From Bacteroidales bacterium (GTDB taxonomy: Bacteria > Bacteroidota > Bacteroidia > Bacteroidales > UBA7960): a DNA stretch of 53,453 nt. Position 1 is the first letter of the stretch. Each line of letters begins with the position of its first letter. The stretch covers positions 1 to 53,453 of the forward strand of contig PWLF01000193.1 of the NCBI GenBank assembly GCA_003559475.1. The letters run 5' to 3'. This document shows, piece by piece, positions 19,001 to 27,071 of the stretch. The notes under the pieces were generated by a model, which did no database searches, was not told the origin of the DNA, and saw only the letters and a program-made list of their open reading frames with translations. The position numbers and the translations under genes were made by a program.

Positions 19001-20047
19001 TATGAAGTTGAGGATTTAGAACCGGGTACTGAATATGGATATATTGTAAGAGCAATTAACTCATGTGGTAACTCTACTTTTTCAGACCCGGAAATACTTG
19101 TAACTACTTTATGCCCTACTCCTGATGAACCAACAGCTAACCCTGCTTCTAATATCGAGTATAACTCATTTGTGGCAAACTGGGATGCAGTAGTTTCTGA
19201 ACCGGAAGTAACCGATTATAATTTAAGAGTTATAGAAGACCCTAATGGGACTCCTAAACAAATATTTAATTCCAATGTAGGGAATGTTACAGAATATATA
19301 GTTGATGGTTTAGATCCGGATACTGAATATGCATATGTTGTAAGAGCAATTAATCCATGTGGTAACTCTTCTTTTTCAAACCCGGAGATATATGTAACTA
19401 CTTTGGAAGATCCTTGTAATGATCCCTCCAGTGGAGATATAACTTTTACTTATAATGGCGAGGAAGTCACTTATGGTATAGTTAGAAGCGGTAACAGATG
19501 CTGGCTTGATAGAAACCTGGGAGCTTCACAAGTTGCAACAGCAATAGATGATGAAGATGCTTACGGAGATCTTTTCCAGTGGGGTAGAGAAGATGATGGT
19601 CATCAAGAAAGAGATTCTGATGAGACCTCTACTTTAGCTGATTCTGACCAGCCCGGTCATGATGAATTTATTAAAGCTGTTGATCATCCTAATGATTGGC
19701 GTGAAGGTAATAATGATAACAGATGGAATGCTGATCCTATGGTTAATAACCCTTGCCCTCTTAGCTGGGCTGTTCCTAGTGTAGAAGATTGGAATTATGA
19801 AGTGGACAGGTGGAGCAGTAATGATAGTGAAGGTGCTTTTAATTCACCTCTTAAACTAACAGCCGGAGGTTATCGTGGGGTTTTAGGTTCTGTTTCAGGT
19901 GAAGGAACATCAGGGGCTTACTGGAGTAGCTCAGTTTTGTCAACAGCATCTAATCGTTTATATTTTGATGATGATAGCTCTAATACTAATTCACAACATC
20001 GTGTACGTGGTTCTTCAGTTCGTTGTATTATGGATAAAAAGAAATAA
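16094..20047 (+). CDS. Secreted protein with nine fibronectin-III-like domains and a C-terminal FISUMP-like domain
   Basis: A 1317-residue exported protein with a signal peptide ending near NAQS (residue 21). Residues about 80-160 form a T9SS-type sandwich (SQNYPNPFSKKTNINV, IYDVAGRELATYEV) placed near the N-terminus instead of at the end. Nine fibronectin-III-like units of about 96 residues follow (residues 228-1103), each with FxANWxxVxxxPxVTxYxLxV, VGxxTEYxVxxLxxxTxYxYxVxAxNxCG, and a Cys at the unit start that could pair with the Cys of NxCG. The C-terminus (GNRCWLDRNLGAS, GAYWSSSV, HRVRGSSVRCIMD) resembles the Fibrobacter succinogenes major paralogous domain. It is probably a surface adhesin or binding protein. 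The gap to the previous gene is only 48 bases. Confidence 0.85.
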   Translation: MRRFKVFLSVFLLLFAINAQSNDEVIKLTFSATYDGEWTPLDRVLLENLSQGGEYTIFYPDTVMELPTHTGIGDIHGEYKNLYVSQNYPNPFSKKTNINVGVVEKDDFTINIYDVAGRELATYEVELEPNLHNFTFYACSEQMYILTVKSKKHLEKQLMIQTGPGGDNSKIVYNGTVARTESGEQSSKTFPFKPGDVLRFTGYKGEQSEEKVDTPNKDTEYTFKFKSCEPNAPVAKVASDIQGDSFKANWNSVTADPAVTKYLLDVSEDDDFSTYIYEQEDVGNNTEYTVSGLDTETEYYYRVYAVNNCGESKSSNVISVMTTTGCVKPDAPVATAATNIEGLEFTANWDAVTSDPAVTHYLLDVSEDSDFSTFILEKENVGDVTDYVVTGLTTDTEYFYRVFAVNSCGQSDASNEISVTTICPLPDAPVATEATYVDETEFTANWDAVISLPAVTHYLLDVSEDSDFSTYVLEKEDVGDVTEYELTDLDEETQYFYRVFAVNECGQSDASNVIDVETAVCPTPDEAPIADPATDVNADQFKANWQEVTFDPEITSYLIDVSTESDFSSYIYEKENVGDVTEYIVTGLDAGTEYFYRVYAFNMCGESDPSNEISVTTTCPVPSAVNVKDASDIGVDEFRANWLAVTSSPEVTHYLLDVSLEEDFGSYVYENVNVGNNTEYLVDGLDAGTEYYYRVFAVNSCGVSDPSKGVSVETVCPVPGQPVATDATDIENDRFTANWEDVTADPAVTHYLLDVTTDSEFDVYNRINVGDNTEYVVEGLDIGTDYFYRVFAVNSCGTSKPSIVVDVTTLCDVVPDAPVAQDATDIGAVSFVANWDAVVSVPEVTGYNLRVREVKGGTPTIVFNQNVGNVTEYKVGDLNPDTDYIYIVIAINPCGTSDISNEIDVTTLCPEPDAPTANEAGKIEATSFVANWDAVVSVPEVTDYNLVVVKNPNGVPTQVFNSDVGDVTQYEVEDLEPGTEYGYIVRAINSCGNSTFSDPEILVTTLCPTPDEPTANPASNIEYNSFVANWDAVVSEPEVTDYNLRVIEDPNGTPKQIFNSNVGNVTEYIVDGLDPDTEYAYVVRAINPCGNSSFSNPEIYVTTLEDPCNDPSSGDITFTYNGEEVTYGIVRSGNRCWLDRNLGASQVATAIDDEDAYGDLFQWGREDDGHQERDSDETSTLADSDQPGHDEFIKAVDHPNDWREGNNDNRWNADPMVNNPCPLSWAVPSVEDWNYEVDRWSSNDSEGAFNSPLKLTAGGYRGVLGSVSGEGTSGAYWSSSVLSTASNRLYFDDDSSNTNSQHRVRGSSVRCIMDKKK
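16776..19400 (+). repeat. Nine tandem fibronectin-III-like coding units of about 290 bases
   Basis: The units start with Cys-Pro or similar (CEPNAP, CVKPDAP, CPLPDAP, CPTPDEAP, CPVPSA, CPVPGQP, CDVVPDAP, CPEPDAP, CPTPDEP). Units 1-6 share the YLLDVSxDSDFS form. Units 7-9 share a different form (YNLRV...PNGxPxQxFNxxVG). Two internal duplication families are therefore visible. Confidence 0.85.
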
Positions 20048-20080
20048 GAATTACCGGAAATTAGATTAGGTAATAGTTTT

Positions 20081-20120
20081 AAAAAAGCTTTGGCTCAGAT
20101 TTCTGAGCCAAAGCTTTTTT
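20081..20120 (+). terminator. Strong intrinsic terminator after the FN3/FISUMP gene
   Basis: AAAAAAGCTTTGGCTCAG pairs perfectly with CTGAGCCAAAGCTTTTTT around a 4-base loop, and the right arm ends in a T run. It lies 34 bases after the stop codon. The A-tract on the left arm means it could also stop transcription of the convergent acetyltransferase-like gene on the minus strand. Confidence 0.9.
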
Positions 20121-20196
20121 TATAAATCAAGAAAAATTAAAATATAATGATTTATATAAATAATATTTTACGTATTGCAATATCTCCTTAATAATT

Positions 20197-21144
20197 CTAC
20201 TTAACTCTTAATAATGTCTTATATATACGAAACACTAATTTTAAAACTAATGGCATTCGGTTAATTATTAAAGTTTGATAGTTAAGTTTTTTACTTCCAA
20301 AACCTTTGTAAAAATAAGCTGTTCCCGGGTGGTTAGATCCCTCAAAGTCAAGAATTAGCGAACTGCCGGCATTGTTATTTATAAAATCATCAATTAAATG
20401 ATTCATGGCTCCGGTTTCTTTTGCCTTCTCATCAGATCCTGAAAATAAAAAAATAATTCGGTTATGGCTTTTAACTAGTATCATACCACCACAAATATTA
20501 TTTTTATCTGTGTAAACAGAATGTATAAAAGCAATACCTTTATGTATGCATGAATATGCAAGATGCTTTAAGTTATTATACTCCGAATCTTTTATGGTTT
20601 TTAGTTTCTTTCCCTTGTTGTCCCTGAATAAAGTAATTATTTGTTCAGGTCTGTCAGCATAAGTTATAAATAAGTCGCTCTTTTTTGCTTTTTTTATGTT
20701 TCTTTTATTGTTTGTTGAATAGTTATCTTTTATTTTATCATATTGTTCTGATAAATCTAATTCAAAAGTTTGATTGTCAATTATCTTAAATTTTTTATTT
20801 ATAGGTAATTCGTTTTGAGTATTAAAGTTATAATAAATAAACTTAAATTTTTCGGGAATGGATTCTATAAATTTATTTATAAGTTCAGTATCGGCTTTTT
20901 CTTTTGAAAAGACTCCCAACTGCTGAACAAAAGCAGGTTGATAAATATAGTTAATGCCAAATTTTTTTCGGCAAGGCAGTGGCATAACGGCTTGATAATC
21001 ATCTTTTACCAAAGCATCCCAGTAATGCGATGTTATATCAAGATACCATGAATATCCGTATATAATTCCATTATGAGCATTTTCTATGCATTTGTCCCAT
21101 TTTTCAAAATCAATTTCTTTATGCTTTAAGTATCGTATTGTCAT
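20197..21144 (-). CDS. FemAB/GNAT-like acyltransferase family protein
   Basis: A 315-residue cytoplasmic protein without a signal peptide. Its layout fits the FemAB/BioF2-like double-GNAT family: an N-terminal half with YGYSWYLDITSHYWDALV and YQPAFVQQLGVFS, and a C-terminal half with a core GGMILVKSHNRIIFLFSGSD, GAMNHLIDDFINN and LILDFEGSNHPGTAYFYKGFG. Such proteins transfer acyl or aminoacyl groups, in many cases to cell-wall or surface-glycan precursors. The substrate cannot be told from sequence. It is divergent from the flippase operon by 153 bases, which supports a role in surface polysaccharide modification. Confidence 0.75.
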   Translation of the reverse strand: MTIRYLKHKEIDFEKWDKCIENAHNGIIYGYSWYLDITSHYWDALVKDDYQAVMPLPCRKKFGINYIYQPAFVQQLGVFSKEKADTELINKFIESIPEKFKFIYYNFNTQNELPINKKFKIIDNQTFELDLSEQYDKIKDNYSTNNKRNIKKAKKSDLFITYADRPEQIITLFRDNKGKKLKTIKDSEYNNLKHLAYSCIHKGIAFIHSVYTDKNNICGGMILVKSHNRIIFLFSGSDEKAKETGAMNHLIDDFINNNAGSSLILDFEGSNHPGTAYFYKGFGSKKLNYQTLIINRMPLVLKLVFRIYKTLLRVK

Positions 21145-21297
21145 AAATTATAATACTTTTGTTGAATATACTTTTTTGCAAAATAAAGGTTACTAAATAT
21201 GATTAGAATTATTTAGTTTTTTCTAAATGTGAAATTACTGAATTATTCCATAAATTTGCCTTTTATTTAAAAATATTAAAAGAATAATGCTTTATTA

Positions 21298-22587
21298 ATG
21301 AGTTTCAAATTTAAGAAAATATTTGGTAATGAAGTCTTTAAGAATATAATGACTTTGTTTTCGGGTTCTACTTTGGCTCAACTTATTCCTTTTTTGATAT
21401 ATCCTCTACTTTCAAGGTTATATACTCCGGAAGAGTTTGGCACATTAGCATTATTTTCATCTTTAATGGTAATATTATCAATTTTTTCAACGCTTAAGTA
21501 TGATTTGGCGATAATGTTGCCTGAAGAAAAGGGAAAAGCAATTAATATTGCCGGGTTTTGTTTGTTTTTTATTGGTGTTTTTTGGGTATTGATTTCGGTT
21601 ATAGTGTTAATTTTCGGGAATCAGATTACGCAAATTTTGGGTGATGAGGGGCTGTACCCATGGATTTATTTATTGCCGTTTTCGGTAGTCTTCTTTTCTT
21701 CTTTTCAGGTATTAACTGCCGTTATGAACAGGCAAAAATCCTACACTGCAATGGCCACGAGCAGAGTGCTTCAAAGTATTACTGCCTCAGGAACAAAACT
21801 AAGTGGCGGATTCTTAAAATTCGGTAGTGTTGGCTTAATAATTGGTTCAGTATTTGGACATTTAGTCTCGTCGGCATATTTATTTATTCGTTTTATTAAA
21901 TCAAATAAAAATTGGCTGAAAATCATATCAAAGAGAACAATTAAGGAACAACTAATTAAATATAATAGATTTCCAAAGTTCTCTATGCTTCATTTTTTAT
22001 TTAACTCTTTGTCTGCAGCTCTGCCGATATTTATATTCACTCGATTTTTTACAGGGCATGATACAGGATTATATTCAATGAGTTATAATCTCATTTTTAT
22101 TCCTGTTTCATTGTTTTCAGGTGCAGTTGGACAAGTATTATATCAAAATATATCGGAGAAATTTAATTTAAAACAAAGATTAACGCCACTTGTTAAAGAT
22201 ACGACTATAACTATTGCATTAGTTTTTTTAATTCCGTTTGCTGTTTTGTTTGTTTTTTCTCCTGCTATTCTTGGTTTTGTTTTGGGCGAAGAGTGGTCAA
22301 CATCCGGTGAATATCAAAGAATAATATTGCCCTGGCTGTTTATGGTGCTTCTTTCAGCTCCGCTTTCTTTTATTCCTAATATTTTTGGAAGACAGAAGAA
22401 GACAATGTTGATAGAATTTGTTAGTTTTGTGTTTAGGTTTATAGCTTTATATGTTGGGGCCTATTTTAATGATATTTTATTAGGGTTGGTTTTATTTTCA
22501 ATAGTCAGCTTTACTAAAGTAAGCTATTATACATATTGGTGTTTTTATTTGTTGATTTCTTTTGATAAAAAAATAAGTAAAGAATGA
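21298..22587 (+). CDS. Polysaccharide flippase (Wzx-like, MOP superfamily)
   Basis: A 429-residue membrane protein with about 12 hydrophobic segments, predicted to flip lipid-linked glycan units across the inner membrane. The N-terminus (FSGSTLAQLIPFLIYPLLSR, then LYTPEEFG) is characteristic of the O-antigen/polysaccharide flippase family. It opens a tight unit: its TGA stop overlaps the next gene's ATG in ATGA, and the following genes are spaced by 1-10 bases or overlap. I infer that it works with the glycosyltransferase downstream in building a surface glycan. Confidence 0.9.
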   Translation: MSFKFKKIFGNEVFKNIMTLFSGSTLAQLIPFLIYPLLSRLYTPEEFGTLALFSSLMVILSIFSTLKYDLAIMLPEEKGKAINIAGFCLFFIGVFWVLISVIVLIFGNQITQILGDEGLYPWIYLLPFSVVFFSSFQVLTAVMNRQKSYTAMATSRVLQSITASGTKLSGGFLKFGSVGLIIGSVFGHLVSSAYLFIRFIKSNKNWLKIISKRTIKEQLIKYNRFPKFSMLHFLFNSLSAALPIFIFTRFFTGHDTGLYSMSYNLIFIPVSLFSGAVGQVLYQNISEKFNLKQRLTPLVKDTTITIALVFLIPFAVLFVFSPAILGFVLGEEWSTSGEYQRIILPWLFMVLLSAPLSFIPNIFGRQKKTMLIEFVSFVFRFIALYVGAYFNDILLGLVLFSIVSFTKVSYYTYWCFYLLISFDKKISKE

Positions 22588-23753
22588 AGGTTTTAGTTAT
22601 CCCTTCCTGGTATCCTCCTGACGGGGGTTCTTTTTTTCGTGAGCAAAGCGAAGCAATTGCTCAACAAGGCGTCAAGATTGATGTTTTGTCATTAAGAATA
22701 AAAGGGATTAAAGATATTTTCAAAAATCCCTTGTTGATAAAAAAACGCAATATATTAAAGAATAAAGAGGATAACCTTAATGTCTTCAGAGCAGTGTTTT
22801 TTAAATATCCTTTGACAGAAAAATATAATATCAAGCCCTGGTCGAAAAAATTGTTGCGTATTTTTGAAAGATATGTCAAAAAGGAAGGATATCCTGATGT
22901 TATTCATATTCATAGTTGCCTTTGGGCAGGTTATGCAGCGTCAATGATTGCAAAAAAATATAATATCCCTTATGTTTTAACAGAACATAGAAGCAGGTTT
23001 GTTGAAAATAATGTTTTTGCTCAAAAAAAGGTTAAACCGTTTCATGTTGAATGTGTTAAAAAGTCACTAAAAGATGCTTCAAAAATTATTCTCGTAAGCG
23101 AAAAGTTAAAAAAAACTTTATTGAATATAGAACCGGAAATTGGTAATCGCACAATAGTTATTCCCAATTTTATTGATACCGGTTTTTTCAAGCCAAATGA
23201 TATTGAATTGCCAAAGCGTCCATTTGTGTTTTTTAGTCTTGGAAACTTAGTTTATACCAAAGGTATGGATATTTTAATTAAAGCTTTTGCCATTTTAAAA
23301 CAAAATTATAAGCAAGATGTTTTGTTGAAGATAGGAGGTGGCGGAAATGAGTTATCTAAGTTGAAGAAGTTAACTGCCAAATATGGATTGATGCAGGATA
23401 TTGATTTTAAAGGCAGTTTAACAAGGCAGCAGGTGGTTGATGAGATGAATAATTCTCATGCTTTTGTCCTTGCTACAAGATTTGAAGCGTTTGGAGTTGT
23501 TCTTATTGAAGCAATGTCTTGTGGATTGCCTGTTGTTTGCACAAAATCAGGAGGCCCGGAAAATATAATCAATCCTGAAAACGGATATATAGTGCCGGTA
23601 AATGCCCCAACTGAATTGGCAATTGCAATGCAATCAATGATTGAAAATTACAGTAATTTTGATAAAGAAAAAATCAGAGATGATGTTATTGAAAAGTATG
23701 GTCAGGATAATGTTGCCAATAGAGTTATTAGTGTCTATAAAGAGTTAGTTTGA
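22584..23753 (+). CDS. Glycosyltransferase family 4 protein
   Basis: A 389-residue GT-B fold retaining glycosyltransferase. The N-terminal domain has a Gly-rich loop (PSWYPPDGGSFFREQSEAIA) and an acceptor-side segment (IHIHSCLWAGYAASMIA, TEHRSRF). The C-terminal domain carries the donor-binding FSLGNLVYTKGMDILIKAF and the E-x7-E motif in FEAFGVVLIEAMSCGLPVV, followed by SGGPENI. Sugar donor and acceptor are unknown. It overlaps the flippase gene by 4 bases and is followed without a gap by the asparagine-synthase-like gene, so translation is probably coupled. Confidence 0.92.
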   Translation: MKVLVIPSWYPPDGGSFFREQSEAIAQQGVKIDVLSLRIKGIKDIFKNPLLIKKRNILKNKEDNLNVFRAVFFKYPLTEKYNIKPWSKKLLRIFERYVKKEGYPDVIHIHSCLWAGYAASMIAKKYNIPYVLTEHRSRFVENNVFAQKKVKPFHVECVKKSLKDASKIILVSEKLKKTLLNIEPEIGNRTIVIPNFIDTGFFKPNDIELPKRPFVFFSLGNLVYTKGMDILIKAFAILKQNYKQDVLLKIGGGGNELSKLKKLTAKYGLMQDIDFKGSLTRQQVVDEMNNSHAFVLATRFEAFGVVLIEAMSCGLPVVCTKSGGPENIINPENGYIVPVNAPTELAIAMQSMIENYSNFDKEKIRDDVIEKYGQDNVANRVISVYKELV

Positions 23754-25345
23754 TGATTGATGTCAGGTTAAAATATAATCATGGATATAAATGGCATTCA
23801 TATAAAAATATAAGTGCTAAAGGTTATCTTTTTGATAGTAAAGGGGAATTATGGAAAGGGGAGAAGCTTCCGCAGTTTTTTAGCGATTGCATGAATGTTG
23901 AAAGTTTTAAGAAAAAGCTTGAAGAAAGCAATGGGCTTTTTAGCGTAGTGATTAAAGAAGATGCTTTCTTGTTGGCGGCAGTTGATAAAATTAGAATGTT
24001 CCCGCTTTTTTATAAAATATCAAATTCAGATATTACTTTATCTGACAAATCTGAAATTTTTGCAGAGAACTTTTCTTTAAATCAGTTGTCTGTTCCGGAA
24101 TTCCTTTCTTTAGGATTTGTTTCAAGCAACGAAACTTTAATAGAAAATGTTTGTCAGATAGAAGCCGGTCAATTACTTTTATTTGAAAAAAATCAACATA
24201 GATCATTATGGTATGATAAGGTTGAAGGTAATGATGTTCGTGAAAAAGATTATCAAAAAAACGAAAAATGCCTTATTGAAAAAATTGAAGAGATGTTTTT
24301 TCGTACAAGCAAACTTCTTTCCAACAGAAAAATTGCAGTTCCCCTTAGTGGTGGTTATGATAGCAGATTGATAGCTTTGATGCTGAAAAAAAACGGGTTT
24401 GAGAATGTGCTTTGTTTTTCTTATGGAAGAAAAGATAATCCTGAATCTGTTATCTCGGAAAAGATTGCAAGAAAACTCGGATTTCAATGGGAGTTTGTCG
24501 AATACAATAAAGATATTTATGATAATTATCTTAATGAAAAAGATTTTAATGACTTTGCTGTTTTTTCTTCAAATTTCTGCTCAATGCCTTTTTTGCAGGA
24601 ATACTTCGCTGTAAAATATCTGAAAGAAAATAATTTTATTGATGAAAATACTGTTTTTGTGCCCGGCCATTCTATCGGCTCAATGGTTGGGGGCTCAACA
24701 ACACCTGAAAAAAGTAATAAGGAAAATATTGATGATATTACAAGTGTAATTTTTAATGATAATTATATTTTAAATAAAGTGTCGAAAGATTCAAAATTCA
24801 AACTTATTAATAAGATAAAATCTCATCAATTAAAACTGTTTAACAGTGATTTTTCAAGCAGTATTGATTTGTTTTTGAATTGGAGTATGAAGGAGCGACA
24901 GGCAAAATTTGTGGGTAACTCAACAAATGTATATAATTGGTTTGGATTTGAACATACTTTGCCTTTTATAAACTTGGATTTTGTCAAATTTTATGCTTCA
25001 ATGAGTCCTGATTTTATATACTACAAAAAGTTTTATGCGGATGTTCTGAGAAGCAAATATTTCCTTCCTAATAGCTTGTTATTAGATAAAGAAATTCAGC
25101 CAAAACCTGCTGATTTTAAAAAACATGCCGTCAAAAAAAGATTTAAAGCTATAGTCCCAAAATCCATATTAAAAAAGAAACTTGCAAAATATGATACAAT
25201 ATGTTATAATGAGCTTACTAAAAAAATGGAAAAACAATTAGACAACGATAATGTTATAGTTAAAAGGTCTTTTAACAGTTATAATGAAATAATTGTAAAA
25301 TGGTTTGTTGATTTTTTGAAAAAGAAGTATAATGTGGATTTATAA
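23753..25345 (+). CDS. Asparagine-synthase-like protein lacking the glutaminase cysteine
   Basis: A 530-residue protein with the two-domain layout of class B asparagine synthetases. The N-terminal half keeps a decayed Ntn-like glutaminase fold (SNGLFSVVIKEDAFLLAAVD, IRMFPLFY, SDKSEIFAE). It begins MIDVRL instead of Met-Cys-Gly, so the amide-hydrolysing Cys nucleophile is absent. The C-terminal half has the ATP-pyrophosphatase loop VPLSGGYDSRLIALML near residue 198 and CFSYGRKDNPES. It may activate a carboxylate and use another amine source, as related enzymes in glycan and antibiotic clusters do. A TTG at 23750 is an alternative start; the ATG at 23753 gives a TGATG junction with the previous gene. 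Confidence 0.8.
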   Translation: MIDVRLKYNHGYKWHSYKNISAKGYLFDSKGELWKGEKLPQFFSDCMNVESFKKKLEESNGLFSVVIKEDAFLLAAVDKIRMFPLFYKISNSDITLSDKSEIFAENFSLNQLSVPEFLSLGFVSSNETLIENVCQIEAGQLLLFEKNQHRSLWYDKVEGNDVREKDYQKNEKCLIEKIEEMFFRTSKLLSNRKIAVPLSGGYDSRLIALMLKKNGFENVLCFSYGRKDNPESVISEKIARKLGFQWEFVEYNKDIYDNYLNEKDFNDFAVFSSNFCSMPFLQEYFAVKYLKENNFIDENTVFVPGHSIGSMVGGSTTPEKSNKENIDDITSVIFNDNYILNKVSKDSKFKLINKIKSHQLKLFNSDFSSSIDLFLNWSMKERQAKFVGNSTNVYNWFGFEHTLPFINLDFVKFYASMSPDFIYYKKFYADVLRSKYFLPNSLLLDKEIQPKPADFKKHAVKKRFKAIVPKSILKKKLAKYDTICYNELTKKMEKQLDNDNVIVKRSFNSYNEIIVKWFVDFLKKKYNVDL

Positions 25346-25353
25346 TTTTGGAA

Positions 25354-25950
25354 ATGATAAGTGCAAAAAATATATCCGTGTCCTATAATAATACTAATGT
25401 TATTCAAAATTTATCTTTTGATATCGGATTGGGAGATCATGCTTGTTTTTTCGGTCCGTCAGGCAGAGGAAAGTCGTCATTGTTGAAAATGCTTCAGGGG
25501 TATTTAGTGCCATCAACCGGTTATGTTAAAATAAAAGACATGGAGTTAAATCCGGTCAATATTAAAAATGTCAGGTCTTTGATGGCTTATATCCCTCAAA
25601 ATATAAATTTACCTACCGATAATGGCAGTGAGTTATTAAAGATGATGGATGCGTCAAAACGGGTTGAGAAAGTTGAATACTTTATTAACAGACTTGGAAT
25701 GTCTCTTGAAATGATTGAAAGCAGGTTTGATGAGATTAGCGGAGGACAAAAACAGCGAATAGTAATTGCTTTATGCTTATCGCTTGACAAAGAAATAGTA
25801 TTGTTTGATGAACCAACATCTTCTCTTGATTCAAATTCGATTAAAAAACTTTTAGATGTTATCAAAGAAGATATGAAGGATAAAACGGTTATTTCTGCGT
25901 CTCATAATTCTGAATGGATAAATTCGGCATCAAAAAAAATATATATTTAA
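25354..25950 (+). CDS. ABC transporter ATP-binding protein, FetA-like
   Basis: A short (198-residue) ABC ATPase with Walker A FFGPSGRGKSSLLKML, Q-loop AYIPQNINLP, signature EISGGQKQRIVIALCLS, Walker B EIVLFDEPTSSLDS and switch His in SASHNSEW. The next gene, 10 bases on, is a FetB/UPF0014 permease. Together they match the FetAB pair, which in E. coli is linked to iron export and oxidative-stress resistance. The start ATG at 25354 is chosen over a TTG at 25348. It lies 8 bases after the asparagine-synthase-like gene and so probably belongs to the same transcript. Confidence 0.85.
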   Translation: MISAKNISVSYNNTNVIQNLSFDIGLGDHACFFGPSGRGKSSLLKMLQGYLVPSTGYVKIKDMELNPVNIKNVRSLMAYIPQNINLPTDNGSELLKMMDASKRVEKVEYFINRLGMSLEMIESRFDEISGGQKQRIVIALCLSLDKEIVLFDEPTSSLDSNSIKKLLDVIKEDMKDKTVISASHNSEWINSASKKIYI

Positions 25951-25960
25951 AAGTAAGATT

Positions 25961-26755
25961 ATGGCTGATATTGGCTTTTGGGATTTGGCTTTTGGATTTA
26001 CTATATTGGCAATACCATTATTTGTATTTATTTATTATAAAGTAAAGCTGGTAAATGATTTGCTTGTTAGTGTTATCAGGATGATAGCACAACTCTTTTT
26101 AGTTGCGGTTTACCTTGAATGGATATTTGAGATGAACAATGCATTAATAAATTCTTTATGGTTAGTGATAATGGTTATAGTTGGTGCCGGCACAACCGTT
26201 TACAGAGTAAAACTTAACTGGAAAGTATTTTTGATACCTTTTATAATAGCAGGACTTATTTCTATTACAATAATTGATCTTTTCTTTATTGGTCTGGTAA
26301 TCAGGTTAGATTATTTTTTTGATGCAAGATATTTAATTCCGATATCCGGTATGATACTTGGTAATTCAATGAATCATAATATAGTCGGATTAACTGCCTA
26401 CTTTGATGGATTATCTAAAAGCAAGGAGCTTTATTACTTTATTCTGACTAATAGCGGCAGCAGAAAGCAAGCTGTGCGCCCTTATATTCAGGAAGCGATA
26501 AGAAAAGGACTTAATCCTATGCTGGCTAATATGTCGGTAGTTGGCTTGATATCTTTGCCGGGCATGATGACAGGGCAAATTTTAGGTGGTGCGACTCCGG
26601 TTACTGCAATAAAATATCAAATAATGATTATGGTGGCAATATTGGCAGGTTGCACGCTAATCCTTATATTGAGTATTTTATATTCGAATTTTCTGGTTTT
26701 TGATTCGTATGGAAATATTAAAAATATTAGGTCAATTAATAAAAACAATAATTAA
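25961..26755 (+). CDS. FetB/UPF0014 family ABC transporter permease
   Basis: A 264-residue inner-membrane protein with about 7 hydrophobic segments. The family hallmarks are visible: VSVIRMIAQLFLVAVYLEWIF, then the central IPISGMILGNSMNH, then the cytoplasmic EAIRKGLNPMLANMSVVGLI and SLPGMMTGQILGGATPVTAI. It pairs with the FetA-like ATPase directly upstream. Substrate assignment (iron or other metal export) rests on the E. coli relative and is an inference. It ends the operon that begins with the flippase. Confidence 0.88.
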   Translation: MADIGFWDLAFGFTILAIPLFVFIYYKVKLVNDLLVSVIRMIAQLFLVAVYLEWIFEMNNALINSLWLVIMVIVGAGTTVYRVKLNWKVFLIPFIIAGLISITIIDLFFIGLVIRLDYFFDARYLIPISGMILGNSMNHNIVGLTAYFDGLSKSKELYYFILTNSGSRKQAVRPYIQEAIRKGLNPMLANMSVVGLISLPGMMTGQILGGATPVTAIKYQIMIMVAILAGCTLILILSILYSNFLVFDSYGNIKNIRSINKNNN

Positions 26756-27071
26756 CTTCTAATGCCTGTGTATCTTAATATAAGAGGCATAGTAAAGCTT
26801 AGTTTTAACACGTTGAGTATTTAGCTATTTAATTAGGTATAATTATTTAGTTTAGTTTTTTTAATTTTTCCAATAATTTTGTTTTTTAAAGCAAAATTTC
26901 GCCATAATAATATAAAATGGCGTAAAAATTGCACTATGTTTTTAAAAAAAAGCTTATATTTGAGTTTTATTATATGGTTTGATGTAACCAACGAAATCAG
27001 ATAATTTATAAATAATCAATTAATTGGCTTTTTTAATAAAATGGTAATTCTTATTAATTAAAAATTATATA
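26756..27071. other. Intergenic region before the PorE-like gene
   Basis: A 316-base gap. It begins with a weak imperfect hairpin (ATGCCT at about 26761 pairing with AGGCAT near 26785) that may end the flippase operon. It then holds AT-rich DNA with a TATATTTG box at 26955-26962. No open reading frame of note is present. Confidence 0.55.
26955..26962 (+). promoter_or_regulatory. Candidate -7 box of the PorE-like gene
   Basis: TATATTTG matches TAnnTTTG. A TTG lies at 26929-26931, 23 bases upstream, slightly beyond the usual spacing. The leader to the ATG at 27072 would be about 100 bases. Confidence 0.35.
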
